This document shows, piece after piece, positions 54,301 to 60,225 of a stretch of 64,000 nucleotides of DNA. The notes under the pieces were generated by a model that was not told the origin of the DNA, did no database searches, and saw nothing but the letters and a program-made list of their open reading frames with translations. The position numbers and the translations under genes were made by a program. Source of the stretch: Sclerurus mexicanus (taxonomy: Eukaryota; Chordata; Aves; Passeriformes; Furnariidae); assembly GCA_013396755.1 (NCBI GenBank), contig VWZF01002968.1:2690590-2754589 (forward strand), in the 5' to 3' direction. Each line of letters starts with the position of its first letter. Positions within the stretch are counted from its first letter, which is position 1.

Positions 54301-57300
54301 GTGAGATTTTTGTTGTTTTCATCTCTGCAATATTGTATATGGAATGTTTTGAGAACATTCCAATGCTCAGAAATACAAAAAATGACAGCTGATTTTTCCC
54401 TATGGGATATTTTTGACCCAGAGCTGAAGAACAAGAAATGTGGATAGTGATGCTTCTAAATTTCTTTTTTTGTACATATATTATTTAGAGGAGAAAAATA
54501 AATACTTTTCCACAGTACGTCTCACATGCACACACCTCTTTAAGCCTATGGACTTGGTTCCTGCTTTCCTCTGATGAAAGGAATCCTATCTTTTCCTTGT
54601 TTTAAATGCATTAAATAATTTTGTATCATTGTTATTTTCTGCATTTTTAACAGGAAATTCACAGGGAAACCTGACTACTTTGAATATGTATGGACAGCAC
54701 TTGGAAGGAAGTAGTTAAGCAGGCACCCCGTTGTGCATAAGCATAGAAGTTTAGCTGGAACAGTGAATTTTCCTTGTTTTACTGGTTTCTCTCACAGACT
54801 TAGGATTCTTTGAAGGGTTTATTTGTTTTCTGTGTTTTTTAAAAGCAGCTCTTAAAACTTTTGATTGACTTGTACAATTAGATAATATTTTTTGTTTTAG
54901 ATCTCAGTTAATTAAACTTAAATTGTTTAATTATGCTGAATAAATACCTGCCAACATTTTGGTTAATGTAATGTTGCTGCTTAAGACTATTACGATGATT
55001 ATAGTGGTTTTTATTTCATTTATTGTGGGAGTTTCTTTTCTGTATAAAAATATTTTGGATGCTCAGATGCTTCAAACAGGCCTTAAAATATTAAAGATGC
55101 TGACCTTTGTATATTATTTTGTAATCCTAGTTTTAGCTAGAGTATGTCACTCTAAGTATTTCCTCAAAGTACTTAAACTGAATGTGCCATTTTATAATGT
55201 TCCAAATTAAGATCTGTTGCTTGTATTGTAGACTTCCTATGCCAGAACTACTGCAGAAAGTGAAATGAAATTCTCCCACTCATTTTGTCATTTGCTTCTG
55301 CTATTGTATGCTCTTCAGTTTCTCTCCTGATTTGTTTTTCCTGATTGATTTTCATGAAACTTCTTTTGAGAGATGAGGTATTGACTTCTGGAATATATAT
55401 TCCATTAGTCTAGTTCTTGTGGAGAGATCTGCCTGTTGTGAAACTGTTTGCTGCCTGGAAATCTTCACCAGTTTTTCAGAGTGAAATTTATAGTGTAGTG
55501 CCTAGCTCTCATGGTGTGTGGTGATTGGTAATTTGTATTGAGCTTTTTAGTTGAAAATTTTGTGGGGTCCTCTCGCTGTGCTACGTAGCTGGATTATGCT
55601 ATTAAATTTAGTAAATTATGTACATGACTTACTGTAGAAATTGCTTCTTCATATTCTTGTTGTCTAGTAGAGAGAGCCCTGGTGGATTATTCTACTTTCC
55701 TGCTTTCCCAGTGGAATTTGCGTTTAAGCATGATAATGTTGACTGTCAAGTAATTTTTAAGGAAGGGCAGCAGAATGCAGGCACCATGTTTATTTGTTTG
55801 TTTTTAGTAACAGCTAATATTATTAATACTGGAGTGTGGTAACAAAAAAGTAGAAGAAATAGTGAAAACTTTTTGTCTGGGAGACAGACACAGCCAATGC
55901 TTTCAAAAGCAAGAACTGAAGTGATTGCCAGTCCTCTGCTCGGCAGAATCATCTCCTTCCGCAAAAGGTTTGGGTCATATGCCCAAGATACCAGGGCATA
56001 TGGAGCTGTGAGTATCAGCAATAGCCATAATTTTCATAATGCTCAAAAGAAGCTGAAAGAGATAAATCTCAGAGTGACAAAATGAGCAGTGTAAAAGCAC
56101 TGCAAGAAATTCCAGTTATATCAGGGGAAAGATGAAGATCAGATCCGTGACTAGAGAAAAATAAGTGGTGTTGGAGGAAGTGTGATTTAAAGTGCAGCAG
56201 TCAAACATCTGGAGACAGTGAGGATTGGATATCACCTTTTTCTGTTATTCCTCGTGGCTTGATGATGTTTTGATTAAGTCCTTTCTTACGGAATTAAAGG
56301 AAAGCTATTGAGGCCTTAAATGAAGAAAATACTGAAGGAGAGCAAAACCAAAGAAAAACAAGAATAGAAGGAAGATGACAAAACACTGAAAAACTGTGCA
56401 AGGAGAGGCAAATGGAAATATACTGTAGGCCTATTTATGGAATTTGGAACAATAGGAAGCCGCACAGCCATTTGCCAAACTGCTACAGAAGTTTCCAAAT
56501 GGGAACTGTACCAGTCAAAAGTAAGGATGGAAAAATGCTTGCAGTGGCAATGGAACAGAAAAATAGGTCTGTCACACTAAAATTTTATCCGAGCAAAGTA
56601 CATGGCTCCAAGAAAGTGTTGAAATGTAGCTCTACTTTTAATTTGCTGTAAAATTATCTGTTGGTCGTAAGAGTATGATGTAGTGACTCATAGTTAATTC
56701 TCAGTCATAAAAGAGGATGCCTTCCAGTTGGCTGGCTGTACTCGTTAGCAAAAGAGAGTGCCAGGAATTAAGTGATTGTAATTTTCAGAATCAGAACTAG
56801 GAACTAGTAAAAATACTTCCTTTTGCCCACTGTGTTGTTTGAGTTCATATTGGATCTTGAACCTCTGGCCTGTGGAGCTCTCTGTATGGGCTTTAATTTG
56901 TAGAAAAAAAAAAGAAATCTGGAAACAGCCTTATTAGAAATGGATGAGTTTTCAAGTTGAATAGAGGAGAATAATTACTTTATGGTCCTACTTTAAAACT
57001 ATTAGCACTGTTGATTTGGAGTAAGGGGAAGAAACAAGGCGGGGAAGGCCTTGTGTTAATCTTAACTTTAAGGTTTGAGCAGTAGGATGCAATCAGAAGC
57101 ATGAAATTTTTGCATGCCAGTTTTGCTTGATATTCTGTACAAATGTTCCTTACAAAATCTCCTGAGAAATAATGTGCAGGTTTTATTTTACAGATACGAG
57201 TTGCCAGGAATCCATGGATTAAATTTTGTTCTGAAGAATTCCCTTGGTGGTGGCGGTATAGCATCCCTAAGAAGTGACCCACAGGCATGTATCAAAGCAA

Positions 57301-58444
57301 CGATTTTAATGTAGTTATCTTTTATAAGTATCTTTATATATAGTTTTTGGGCTGGAACTGTAAGCTTTTGGTTTTGACTAGTTCCCTTTAATTTCCTGTT
57401 CATAGACATTATCTATTTAATTTTTTTTAAGGCTTGAAAACAACATAAGGAAGTAGCTGATTTAGAATATTTGGTGAAAAAGATGTACGAGAAACTATTG
57501 AAATAGTCTTCAAATTATTTATGCTCAGATATGCTACTTGTGTTTTTAGATGCACCAGCAAAATTAGTTTGTCAAAAAAGCTGTCACATTTTGAAAAATG
57601 CAGATTTACTAGACAATTCTGATTGTTTCCCACATTATACAGGAACCGTGCACTGTACAAGAACTCCTAACTTAGCCTACACCTTCTATGGTTAAAATAC
57701 TGATAAACAATATAAATATGAAAAACAGATGAATAGGAGCTCTTTTGTATTACTGACATTGTGTGACTCTGCAAGTAACATTTTTTGCAAGTGTACAGTT
57801 TGAGCATTAAATATTTGTAACCTCTAAACCTGAAGAGGAGATCCCTTTAACGTGGCGATACGCTGGCTACAGCACAGCTCTGCTACCATAGGCTCAGAAA
57901 TGCTTATGTGTACAAATAATCTCAGCATGGTCAAGAAGGACTGCTCGCAAAATAAGGTGATGCTATACATGAATTGGATTAGTAGAATTGAAGCCCAAAT
58001 AAATTTATTTTAGCACTAGGTACTCAATAAACTGAAGAAACTGTTCAGTCTGTTCAAGTTTATATGCTTGAAAACTCAACTGTACAGTTTTCCTTACTTA
58101 ATTGTATTGAGTCATACGTGCGAAAGCCAAATAAATGGAAAAGGTAAATATAACTTTGGATAACCTACAGTCTCAGGCCTAATAAAATTGACCCAAAATT
58201 AAATATATATTTAGAGAGAGAGAAATACTAAAAAAATTGTCAAAATATACTGAATTCTTACACTGATTATAGGAAAAATACTCTATTAAACCATTTTTAA
58301 AAACTTAATTTAGAAAGGTGGTACATTTAGATAGTAAATGAACTGTTGTTTTGGTTCTTTTTCTTACAGGGTAAAGCGCTTGGACAAATGCTGTTGGATT
58401 TCCAGATTAAAAATGTTCCTGATTTAAAATCACTGATAGAGTAA
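257..58444 (+). CDS. AtuA-family (DUF1446) protein, 18-exon gene, 5'-partial
   Basis: Joined exons: 257-326, 1208-1338, 2942-3030, 5474-5573, 6892-6935, 8106-8183, 19090-19286, 21532-21596, 21822-21928, 25971-26082, 29249-29348, 39862-39901, 40888-40939, 46771-46882, 50535-50618, 52156-52279, 57194-57284, 58370-58444. The product is 556 residues plus stop with no frameshift or internal stop, so the gene appears intact. Residues about 1-395 match the AtuA domain (VRVISNAGGINP at 25-36, VAGDD at 59-63, DIVVTGR at 110-116, ECGAQCTGG at 152-160, KPPDTGGLISFGTVAEQ at 191-207). Residues about 440-556 match the AtuA-like ferredoxin-fold domain (RSGDKGNSANIG at 450-461, SLGGGG at 518-523). In Pseudomonas atuA belongs to the citronellol/geraniol catabolism cluster, but the family's exact reaction is not established, and I cannot assign a substrate or a compartment here. 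The amino terminus is outside the window. I do not know an accepted vertebrate symbol. Confidence 0.93.
327..1207 (+). other. Intron after window exon 1
   Basis: A GT-AG intron of 881 bp. It contains a short CR1 3'-tail fragment close to the donor; the remainder is AT-rich with no further recognisable feature. Confidence 0.85.
379..480 (+). mobile_element. CR1 LINE 3'-tail fragment
   Basis: The segment runs AGGCTGGATGGGGCTTTGAG, then GGAACTGGATGATCTTTAAG, then GTCCCTTCCAACCCTG, and ends near GGATTCTGTG. This is the conserved 3' end of a common avian CR1 type. Compared with the usual tail, about 25 bases between the 'GGTCTGGTGGGA' and 'GGCTGGAACTGG' parts appear deleted (family knowledge from memory). 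It lies about 50 bp inside the intron. Confidence 0.75.
1208..1338 (+). CDS. AtuA-like gene, window exon 2
   Basis: The acceptor is ATATCAG after a T-rich tract and the donor is GTATTT. It encodes residues 24-67, including VRVISNAGGINP and the strand-loop KIAVVAGDD. These are the most conserved amino-terminal motifs of the AtuA family. The NAGG-N-P loop followed by an alanine-rich helix is typical of the family. Confidence 0.92.
1339..2941 (+). other. Intron after window exon 2
   Basis: A GT-AG intron of about 1.6 kb. It is AT-rich, with an imperfect tandem duplication of CAACTTTTACTG at about 2318-2351. No mobile element or conserved ORF is recognised. Confidence 0.85.
2942..3030 (+). CDS. 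AtuA-like gene, window exon 3
   Basis: The acceptor is TTCTAACAG and the donor GTGAGT. It encodes residues 68-96 and two bases of Gly97. The content (KENLKGAG, then DLESGKPFPE, then MNVYLG) follows the bacterial order: 'L..L...G...D..TG.P.P......N.YLGA'. Confidence 0.9.
3031..5473 (+). other. Intron after window exon 3
   Basis: A GT-AG intron of about 2.4 kb. Only short random ORFs occur on either strand and no repeat family is recognised. Confidence 0.85.
5474..5573 (+). CDS. AtuA-like gene, window exon 4
   Basis: The acceptor is CATCTTTAG and the donor GTAAGT. It encodes residues 97-130, with LDLGADIVVTGRCVDSG and VLGPLIHS. The ADIVxTGRxxDS signature is strongly diagnostic of AtuA proteins. 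In this protein the usual alanine after the arginine-variable pair is Val118. Confidence 0.93.
5574..6891 (+). other. Intron after window exon 4
   Basis: A GT-AG intron of about 1.3 kb, AT-rich, with a pyrimidine-rich stretch near 5830-5850. Nothing further is recognised. Confidence 0.85.
6892..6935 (+). CDS. AtuA-like gene, window exon 5 (44 nt)
   Basis: A very short exon between TTCTTCTAG and GTAAGT. It encodes residues 131-144 (FGWNRDEYDLLAAG) and two bases of Ser145. FGW followed by D....LAAG is the expected continuation of the family pattern. Confidence 0.9.
6936..8105 (+). other. Intron after window exon 5
   Basis: A GT-AG intron of about 1.2 kb. It holds the perfect hairpin at 7328-7355 in a patch of slightly higher GC (about 7230-7440). 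No mobile element is identified. Confidence 0.85.
7328..7355. repeat. Perfect 11-bp inverted repeat with 6-nt loop
   Basis: The arms CAGTCAGAGGG (7328-7338) and CCCTCTGACTG (7345-7355) are exact reverse complements around the loop CAGCAT. Beyond a small internal bulge, CAAAA on the left and TTTTG on the right could extend the stem. It could be the core of an old inverted-repeat transposon or an intronic RNA hairpin; nothing in the sequence decides between these. Confidence 0.7.
8106..8183 (+). CDS. AtuA-like gene, window exon 6
   Basis: The acceptor is TTTTTCCAG and the donor GTAGGT. It encodes residues 145-170 and part of Trp171: SLAGHLIECGAQCTGGIFTD, then WHTVPD. The GHLxECGAQxTGG box is a family hallmark and may contribute to the active site (inference). 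The 10.9-kb intron follows. Confidence 0.92.
11530..12835 (+). mobile_element. CR1 LINE, 5'-truncated, decayed reverse transcriptase and 3' tail
   Basis: The sequence reads through CR1 reverse-transcriptase motifs in changing frames: a PVxLTSVPGKVME start, a FLDFCKA block, then SKFGDGTKLGG and MKFNKGK. Several stops and frameshifts break it. The catalytic FADD box reads FGDG (near 11995-12010), so both the Ala and the second Asp are lost. The element ends in the CR1 3' signature GTTGGACTTGATGATCCTTG and CCCTTCCAACTTGA. It is an inactive intronic copy. Confidence 0.9.
12979..12995 (+). repeat. Short (TTTTG)n microsatellite
   Basis: About three units of TTTTG lie 145 bp after the CR1 tail. It is small and probably of no functional meaning. 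Confidence 0.6.
16204..16726 (-). mobile_element. Probable solo LTR of an endogenous retrovirus
   Basis: Read on the minus strand, the segment starts TGTCTGATATTTTG and ends with GGTTTTTCGGCA, giving TG...CA termini. It has a TATA box (TATAAA, 16353-16348), then a 10-bp inverted repeat where transcription would begin, then AATAAA (16277-16272). That order and spacing is what an LTR's U3-R-U5 should show. No internal retroviral sequence lies on either side, hence solo. I see no convincing target-site duplication, so the exact ends are uncertain. Confidence 0.5.
16287..16325. repeat. 10-bp perfect inverted repeat inside the LTR-like segment
   Basis: GGGGAGCTAG (16287-16296) pairs with CTAGCTCCCC (16316-16325) around a 19-nt loop. 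It lies between the putative TATA box and the AATAAA of the minus-strand LTR, i.e. at the start of the R region, where retroviral transcripts often fold. Confidence 0.7.
19090..19286 (+). CDS. AtuA-like gene, window exon 7 (longest exon)
   Basis: The acceptor is CATTCTAG and the donor GTTAGT. It encodes residues 171-236 and one base of Gly237. It contains GFPIVE, then KPPDTGGLISFGTVAEQLVY, then YLLPDVTCDFSQV. These match the bacterial KPxGTGGxVSxxTVxEQLxYEIGDPxxYLxPDVxxDF block, with Asp194 where many bacterial members have Gly. Confidence 0.94.
19287..21531 (+). other. Intron after window exon 7
   Basis: A GT-AG intron of about 2.2 kb with several A or T runs (for example near 19630, 20255 and 20980). 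No mobile element is recognised. Confidence 0.85.
21532..21596 (+). CDS. AtuA-like gene, window exon 8
   Basis: The acceptor is TATCACTGTAG and the donor GTATTA. It encodes residues 237-258: GFDGGAVKVSGAKG, then SPPSTFYK. This corresponds to the family's RVxVxGAxGxPPTxxYKV segment. A 225-bp intron separates it from the next exon. Confidence 0.9.
21822..21928 (+). CDS. AtuA-like gene, window exon 9
   Basis: The acceptor is TTATTGTTAG and the donor GTTAGT. It encodes residues 259-293 with part of Arg294. It includes TYLDGFRATA and GGPKSVQKGKRTAESIL, matching the family's xxYxDGxxAxxxLxxxGxxAxxKAxxxAExIxxR pattern. Confidence 0.92.
21929..25970 (+). other. Intron after window exon 9
   Basis: A GT-AG intron of about 4.0 kb containing the minus-strand CR1 at 23412-24235. 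The rest (21929-23411 and 24236-25970) holds nothing recognised. Confidence 0.85.
23412..24235 (-). mobile_element. CR1 LINE, 5'-truncated, minus strand
   Basis: On the plus strand it begins with GGGTTGGAAGAGACCTTTAA and ATCATCAAGTCCATC, the reverse complement of a CR1 3' tail. It continues through the reverse complement of the reverse-transcriptase carboxy terminus (minus-strand ORF at 23862-23458 contains SHEERLRELRLFS and DLITLYNYLEGG) up to GTGGTCTGTCCAGGTCTCTC. Frameshifts and substitutions make it non-functional. It is about 820 bp long. Confidence 0.88.
25971..26082 (+). CDS. AtuA-like gene, window exon 10
   Basis: The acceptor is TTTGTTGCAG. The donor is set at 26083 (GTAAGT) rather than the GTGTAA at 26081, because only the former keeps the frame and is the better consensus. 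It encodes residues 294-331, including RTRLIFSQLGYEDY and VLGSEDTYGPHAR. Confidence 0.88.
26083..29248 (+). other. Intron after window exon 10
   Basis: A GT-AG intron of about 3.2 kb, AT-rich, with no recognised repeat family. All ORFs are short and lack similarity to known families. Confidence 0.85.
29249..29348 (+). CDS. AtuA-like gene, window exon 11
   Basis: The acceptor is TTTTTGAAATAG (a weak pyrimidine tract) and the donor GTAAAT. It encodes residues 332-364: GPREAVIWLAVHHK, then EIFSREIAPAGTGM. EIFxREIAPxxTxMAPG is a clear family motif that continues into the next exon 10.5 kb away. Confidence 0.92.
29349..39861 (+). other. 10.5-kb intron after window exon 11
   Basis: A GT-AG intron in which I recognise no CR1 or LTR, unlike the other long introns. 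A short duplication CTGTTTACTG / CTGTTTACTG lies near 31493-31512. The slightly GC-richer patch 31980-32400 has overlapping ORFs on both strands but no family signature. Confidence 0.8.
39862..39901 (+). CDS. AtuA-like gene, window exon 12 (40 nt)
   Basis: A small exon between ATTTCCAG and GTAAGT. It encodes the rest of Ala365 through Arg377 (PGLTGVVGGRPR). This glycine-rich GxxGxxGGRPxVxPV stretch is conserved in the family, which supports the exon despite its size. Confidence 0.92.
39902..40887 (+). other. Intron after window exon 12
   Basis: A GT-AG intron of 986 bp. Two minus-strand open stretches (40298-40092 and 40717-40361) look like chance ORFs. Confidence 0.85.
40888..40939 (+). CDS. 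AtuA-like gene, window exon 13 (52 nt)
   Basis: The acceptor is GTTTCTAG and the donor GTAGGC. It encodes residues 378-395 (VSPVLKPFFFYYPKSNVQ), finishing the GRPxVxPV motif and a hydrophobic strand. It is near the end of the main AtuA domain. Confidence 0.9.
42980..44346 (-). pseudogene. ERV gag remains
   Basis: Three minus-strand open fragments lie in order: 44346-44014, 43574-43323 and 43465-42980. They carry avian ERV gag-like sequence. The first contains FWNFTPEEMKNPEKHAKYLE and the DEAGPSQEQ patch; the second contains SSLWTCVLALKNL and SSIWTSISAI. The order fits one gag frame interrupted by frameshifts, stops and decay. A run of CAG codons occurs near 43158-43146. There is no intact protein. 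Confidence 0.6.
44405..45045 (+). mobile_element. CR1 LINE fragment nested in the ERV relic
   Basis: The reverse-transcriptase carboxy terminus is open at 44412-44819 (MSQQCAQVAKKASGILACIS, then LEYCVQFWVS, then LRRDLITLYNCLKG). It is followed by the CR1 3' region ending TTTTCCAACCTACTTCG and GTGATTCTGTG. It is 5'-truncated, lacks the catalytic core, and lies in the opposite orientation to the surrounding ERV, so it inserted after the ERV. Confidence 0.88.
45529..45546 (-). other. Probable retroviral primer-binding site (tRNA-Lys type)
   Basis: On the minus strand, ATGCCCAACATGGGGC lies about 10 nt inside the LTR edge. It agrees at about 14 of 16 positions with the complement of the 3' end of tRNA-Lys(1,2). 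The position is right for a retroviral primer site; the spacing is a little longer than usual. Confidence 0.55.
45556..46137 (-). mobile_element. ERV long terminal repeat (5' LTR of the relic)
   Basis: It is 582 bp with TG...CA ends; on the plus strand it runs from TGTCATGGTTTCATCCCAGC to AAATGAGGACA. On the minus strand a TATA-like element (TGTATAGAAG, near 45890) and a TTATTACACTGTCC stretch lie where the U3/R and R/U5 elements of this avian LTR type are expected (from memory). Retroviral orientation is inferred from the primer site on its left side. No target-site duplication is visible, in line with the missing 3' LTR. Confidence 0.75.
46771..46882 (+). CDS. AtuA-like gene, window exon 14
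   Basis: The acceptor is TTTTTGTACAG and the donor GTATGT. It encodes residues 396-432: INLFLNGQHVEILEED, then DEVVSFDPP. This is the less conserved linker between the AtuA domain and the carboxy-terminal domain. It is the first exon after the ERV insertion in the preceding intron. Confidence 0.86.
47890..47917. repeat. Perfect 12-bp inverted repeat with 4-nt loop
   Basis: AAAAGGAACAGC (47890-47901) and GCTGTTCCTTTT (47906-47917) are exact reverse complements around TTCT. The flanking bases do not extend the pairing. In the transcript this would form a stable 12-bp stem. Confidence 0.8.
49636..49664 (+). repeat. A-rich (AAACA)n-like simple repeat
   Basis: Irregular AAAAC and AAACA units. 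There is no recognisable element attached, though it could be an old retroposon tail. Confidence 0.6.
50535..50618 (+). CDS. AtuA-like gene, window exon 15
   Basis: The acceptor is ATTGTATAG and the donor GTATCT. It encodes residues 433-460, with LEDLAYTRSGDKGNSANI. L.DLAxxRSGDKGxxANIGVIAR is the signature of the AtuA-like ferredoxin-fold domain, and the final Gly codon is completed in the next exon. Confidence 0.94.
50619..52155 (+). other. Intron after window exon 15
   Basis: A GT-AG intron of about 1.5 kb. It has a short (CAA)n tract at 51534-51553. Its last 199 bases form an open frame joined in frame to the next exon. Confidence 0.85.
51534..51553 (+). repeat. Short (AAC)n microsatellite
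   Basis: AACAACAATAACAACAACAA, six to seven units with one interruption. Confidence 0.65.
52156..52279 (+). CDS. AtuA-like gene, window exon 16
   Basis: The acceptor TTACTTAACAG ends at 52155 and the donor is GTGAGT. It encodes residues 461-501 with part of Arg502: GVIARHPLYYPYLKKTLTAQ, then ENYFQHLLEHEKPEEQLVT. The frame stays open upstream of the acceptor, but the family match begins exactly at the splice junction. Confidence 0.93.
54654..54944 (+). CDS. Possible alternative last exon of the AtuA-like gene with its own poly(A) signal
   Basis: A good acceptor (TTTTTAACAG ending at 54653) follows a T-rich tract in the 52280-57193 intron. Spliced to the exon ending at 52279, it stays in frame and adds 19 residues (KFTGKPDYFEYVWTALGRK) before TAG at 54712-54714. 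An AATAAA lies at 54939-54944. The isoform would have about 521 visible residues and lose the RYELPG and GGGG part of the carboxy-terminal domain. Frame compatibility alone has about a one-in-three chance, so this is a hypothesis. Confidence 0.35.
54939..54944 (+). terminator. Candidate poly(A) signal for the alternative last exon
   Basis: AATAAA 225 bases after the alternative TAG, with TTTTGGTTAATGTAATGTTG about 15-30 bases downstream. It supports, but does not prove, use of the alternative terminal exon. Confidence 0.35.
57194..57284 (+). CDS. AtuA-like gene, window exon 17, followed by a GC donor
   Basis: The acceptor is ATTTTACAG. It encodes residues 502-532: RYELPGIHGLNFVLKNSLGG, then GGIASLRSDPQ. 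This matches the conserved VxRYELPGLxALNFVLxxALGGGxxxSLRxDxQGK block. The donor is CAG|GCATGT, i.e. GC instead of GT. Using the GT four bases later would shift the frame and stop after two codons. Confidence 0.92.
57285..58369 (+). other. GC-AG intron before the terminal exon
   Basis: An intron of 1085 bp with donor CAG|GCATGT and acceptor TTTCTTACAG. Apart from the non-canonical donor it contains nothing recognised. Confidence 0.85.
58370..58444 (+). CDS. AtuA-like gene, window exon 18 (terminal exon)
   Basis: The acceptor is TTTCTTACAG. It encodes residues 533-556 (GKALGQMLLDFQIKNVPDLK, then SLIE) and TAA at 58442-58444. The GKALxxxLL start directly continues SLRSDPQ as in bacterial homologues. 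That is the main evidence that the GC-AG intron is real. Confidence 0.92.
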   Translation, partial: GKALGQMLLDFQIKNVPDLKSLIE

Positions 58445-58935
58445 CAGGTGTTTAATATATATGCTTTTAACACTGAGTGGTATAAAAACATGTTATAAAC
58501 AAGAACTGGCTTCTTGAGTGAGATTATTTTTTAAAGACAGAGTAGAAATTCGTGACAGTTATCTCTCAAAGGCTTAGCTACGATTAGCAAGTGTTTTGAG
58601 TAATACCAGACTAATAGCTTTGTCTGTGACTAATAACATTTCCTGTCTAGATAATACATTGGATGAAGAATTAATTTATTTCCTGAAAAATAGAATTAAT
58701 CAAATTGCAATATAACATTTAATTATGAGACAAGATAATCTTTATCCCAGGATGAAAATTACCTCCTTTTCAGTCCATCTCTCTTTTCCTTTTCTCAGTC
58801 TTTACTTGAAAATTGAATGGACTGCTCTCCTGTCAGCTGTGTTTATTGTGTGCATAGAGTGAGGCTGGGTACCTGCTGTGCATTGCTGTGAAGTCAGCAC
58901 TTTCTGGTACTGGGGAGCAGCTTTCCCTCTTGGGC

Positions 58936-58941
58936 AATAAA
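58936..58941 (+). terminator. Candidate proximal poly(A) signal AATAAA
   Basis: A canonical hexamer about 490 bp after the stop codon. Downstream sequence is only weakly GT-rich (TTGGTACTTTTG). Confidence 0.4.
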
Positions 58942-60200
58942 GACAAGTAATAATTGGTACTTTTGCACAGTGACTGGTTGTAAATGCTGACATTTGGTGG
59001 TGATCCACCAAACTTCCACCACTTTGTCTGATTAATGACAGATTTTACTTTTACATTTTCCAGTATCTCTTACTAATTAATCCCTCAGTTGAAAGTACTG
59101 ACTAGTAGTAAATGACAGATCTTGGTGTGGTAATAAATTGAAAGATGAGGAAAGGAGAGTCTTCTTGCTTGCTCCTCCTTGTGATGGTGCAATCTTGGCA
59201 GGGAGGAGGCAGGGCCAGGTCATGGAGGGATACCTGTTTTGTTTCAGAACTGTTAAGTCCTCATTTTGTGCAGCAGAATCATGCCTGGTTTAATTCATTT
59301 GGCTGCTGGCTTTCTGCAGAAATGTCTCTCTTCTGCTGTGAAGGAATACTATGTTGAATGCAGTGTGTACTCTGTTCTGACTCTCACTTATCTCCTCCCC
59401 ATCTCCTTTCCTGCACAATATGACTAGCATATTCAAATTAGCATACTTTTAAACTTCTTCACCTGATTAAGAAGAGACTTCACTTGATTTAGAAGAGACT
59501 TAAAAATCTATGTCATATTTCCTGAGACTATATAAATTCTGATAACTGTATTTTCTCTGGAGAAGCCATAAAAATATTACTCCACATGTTCAGGTGTTTT
59601 ATATTCAGAAATTAATATTCCCATTTATTTTGGGGAGATTGTATTAATTGTTTAGTGCTGACAAAATGAGACATAACTAATACCAGACAATAAGTATTTT
59701 TTAATTGTCACCAAAACTGTCTGTTAGTTGTTCCTAAATCTCCATCTGTGCTATCACTGTTATTGATTTCCTAGCCTCTTGCTTGCTAAGGAGAACTGCG
59801 CAATGAATTGTTCCCACCTTTTCTGTGGTTTTGTTCATTTGAATTGAAGGTATCATGACTGTTTTATCCATCTAAACACGTTATTCTCTGAGCGAGTCAT
59901 AAGTACTATCTGTGTTTACAGCATGATTCAGTGAGGTTGTAAAAAATGAATCACTACTTCATTGCAGAAAAATATCCAATTTAATAACTTCAAAGGGAAA
60001 ATGGCTTGCAAGTTTTATTATGTTTACAGTCATTGTTAGAAAACTCGTGTTAATAATTTGGAAGCCTATTAAGAGGAAATAAAAAAAGTGATAGGCCTCA
60101 GTAACAAACCTACAAGGATAAAAAGGCTACAGTAAATATTTACAGTTCACTCCATATGCTGCTTAAGTGACTCTGGAAATGTGTATGCAATATGTTTCTG

Positions 60201-60206
60201 AATAAA
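60201..60206 (+). terminator. Candidate distal poly(A) signal AATAAA
   Basis: A canonical hexamer followed after about 25-40 bases by a T/GT-rich stretch (TTTGTTTTAG, TTATGTTGTTTC), the usual downstream element. By sequence it is the stronger of the two candidates. Confidence 0.45.
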
Positions 60207-60225
60207 AGTGACCATTTATAACGTA

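Larger units (their letters stand above)
52280..57193 (+). other. 4.9-kb intron after window exon 16
   Basis: A GT-AG intron that contains the candidate alternative last exon (54654-54944). No mobile element is recognised in the remainder; the hydrophobic open stretch at 54959-55210 is AT-rich and looks like chance. Confidence 0.85.
58445..60225 (+). other. 3' untranslated region of the AtuA-like gene (extent uncertain)
   Basis: It follows the TAA at 58442-58444. Two AATAAA signals on the plus strand, at 58936 and 60201, give a short (about 0.5 kb) or long (about 1.8 kb) 3' UTR. No competing gene signal is seen here. Confidence 0.5.

Noticed and set aside
54959..55210. A hydrophobic 83-codon open frame resembling a small membrane protein
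   Set aside because: It sits in AT-rich intron sequence where T-rich codons give hydrophobic residues by default, with no conserved motif.
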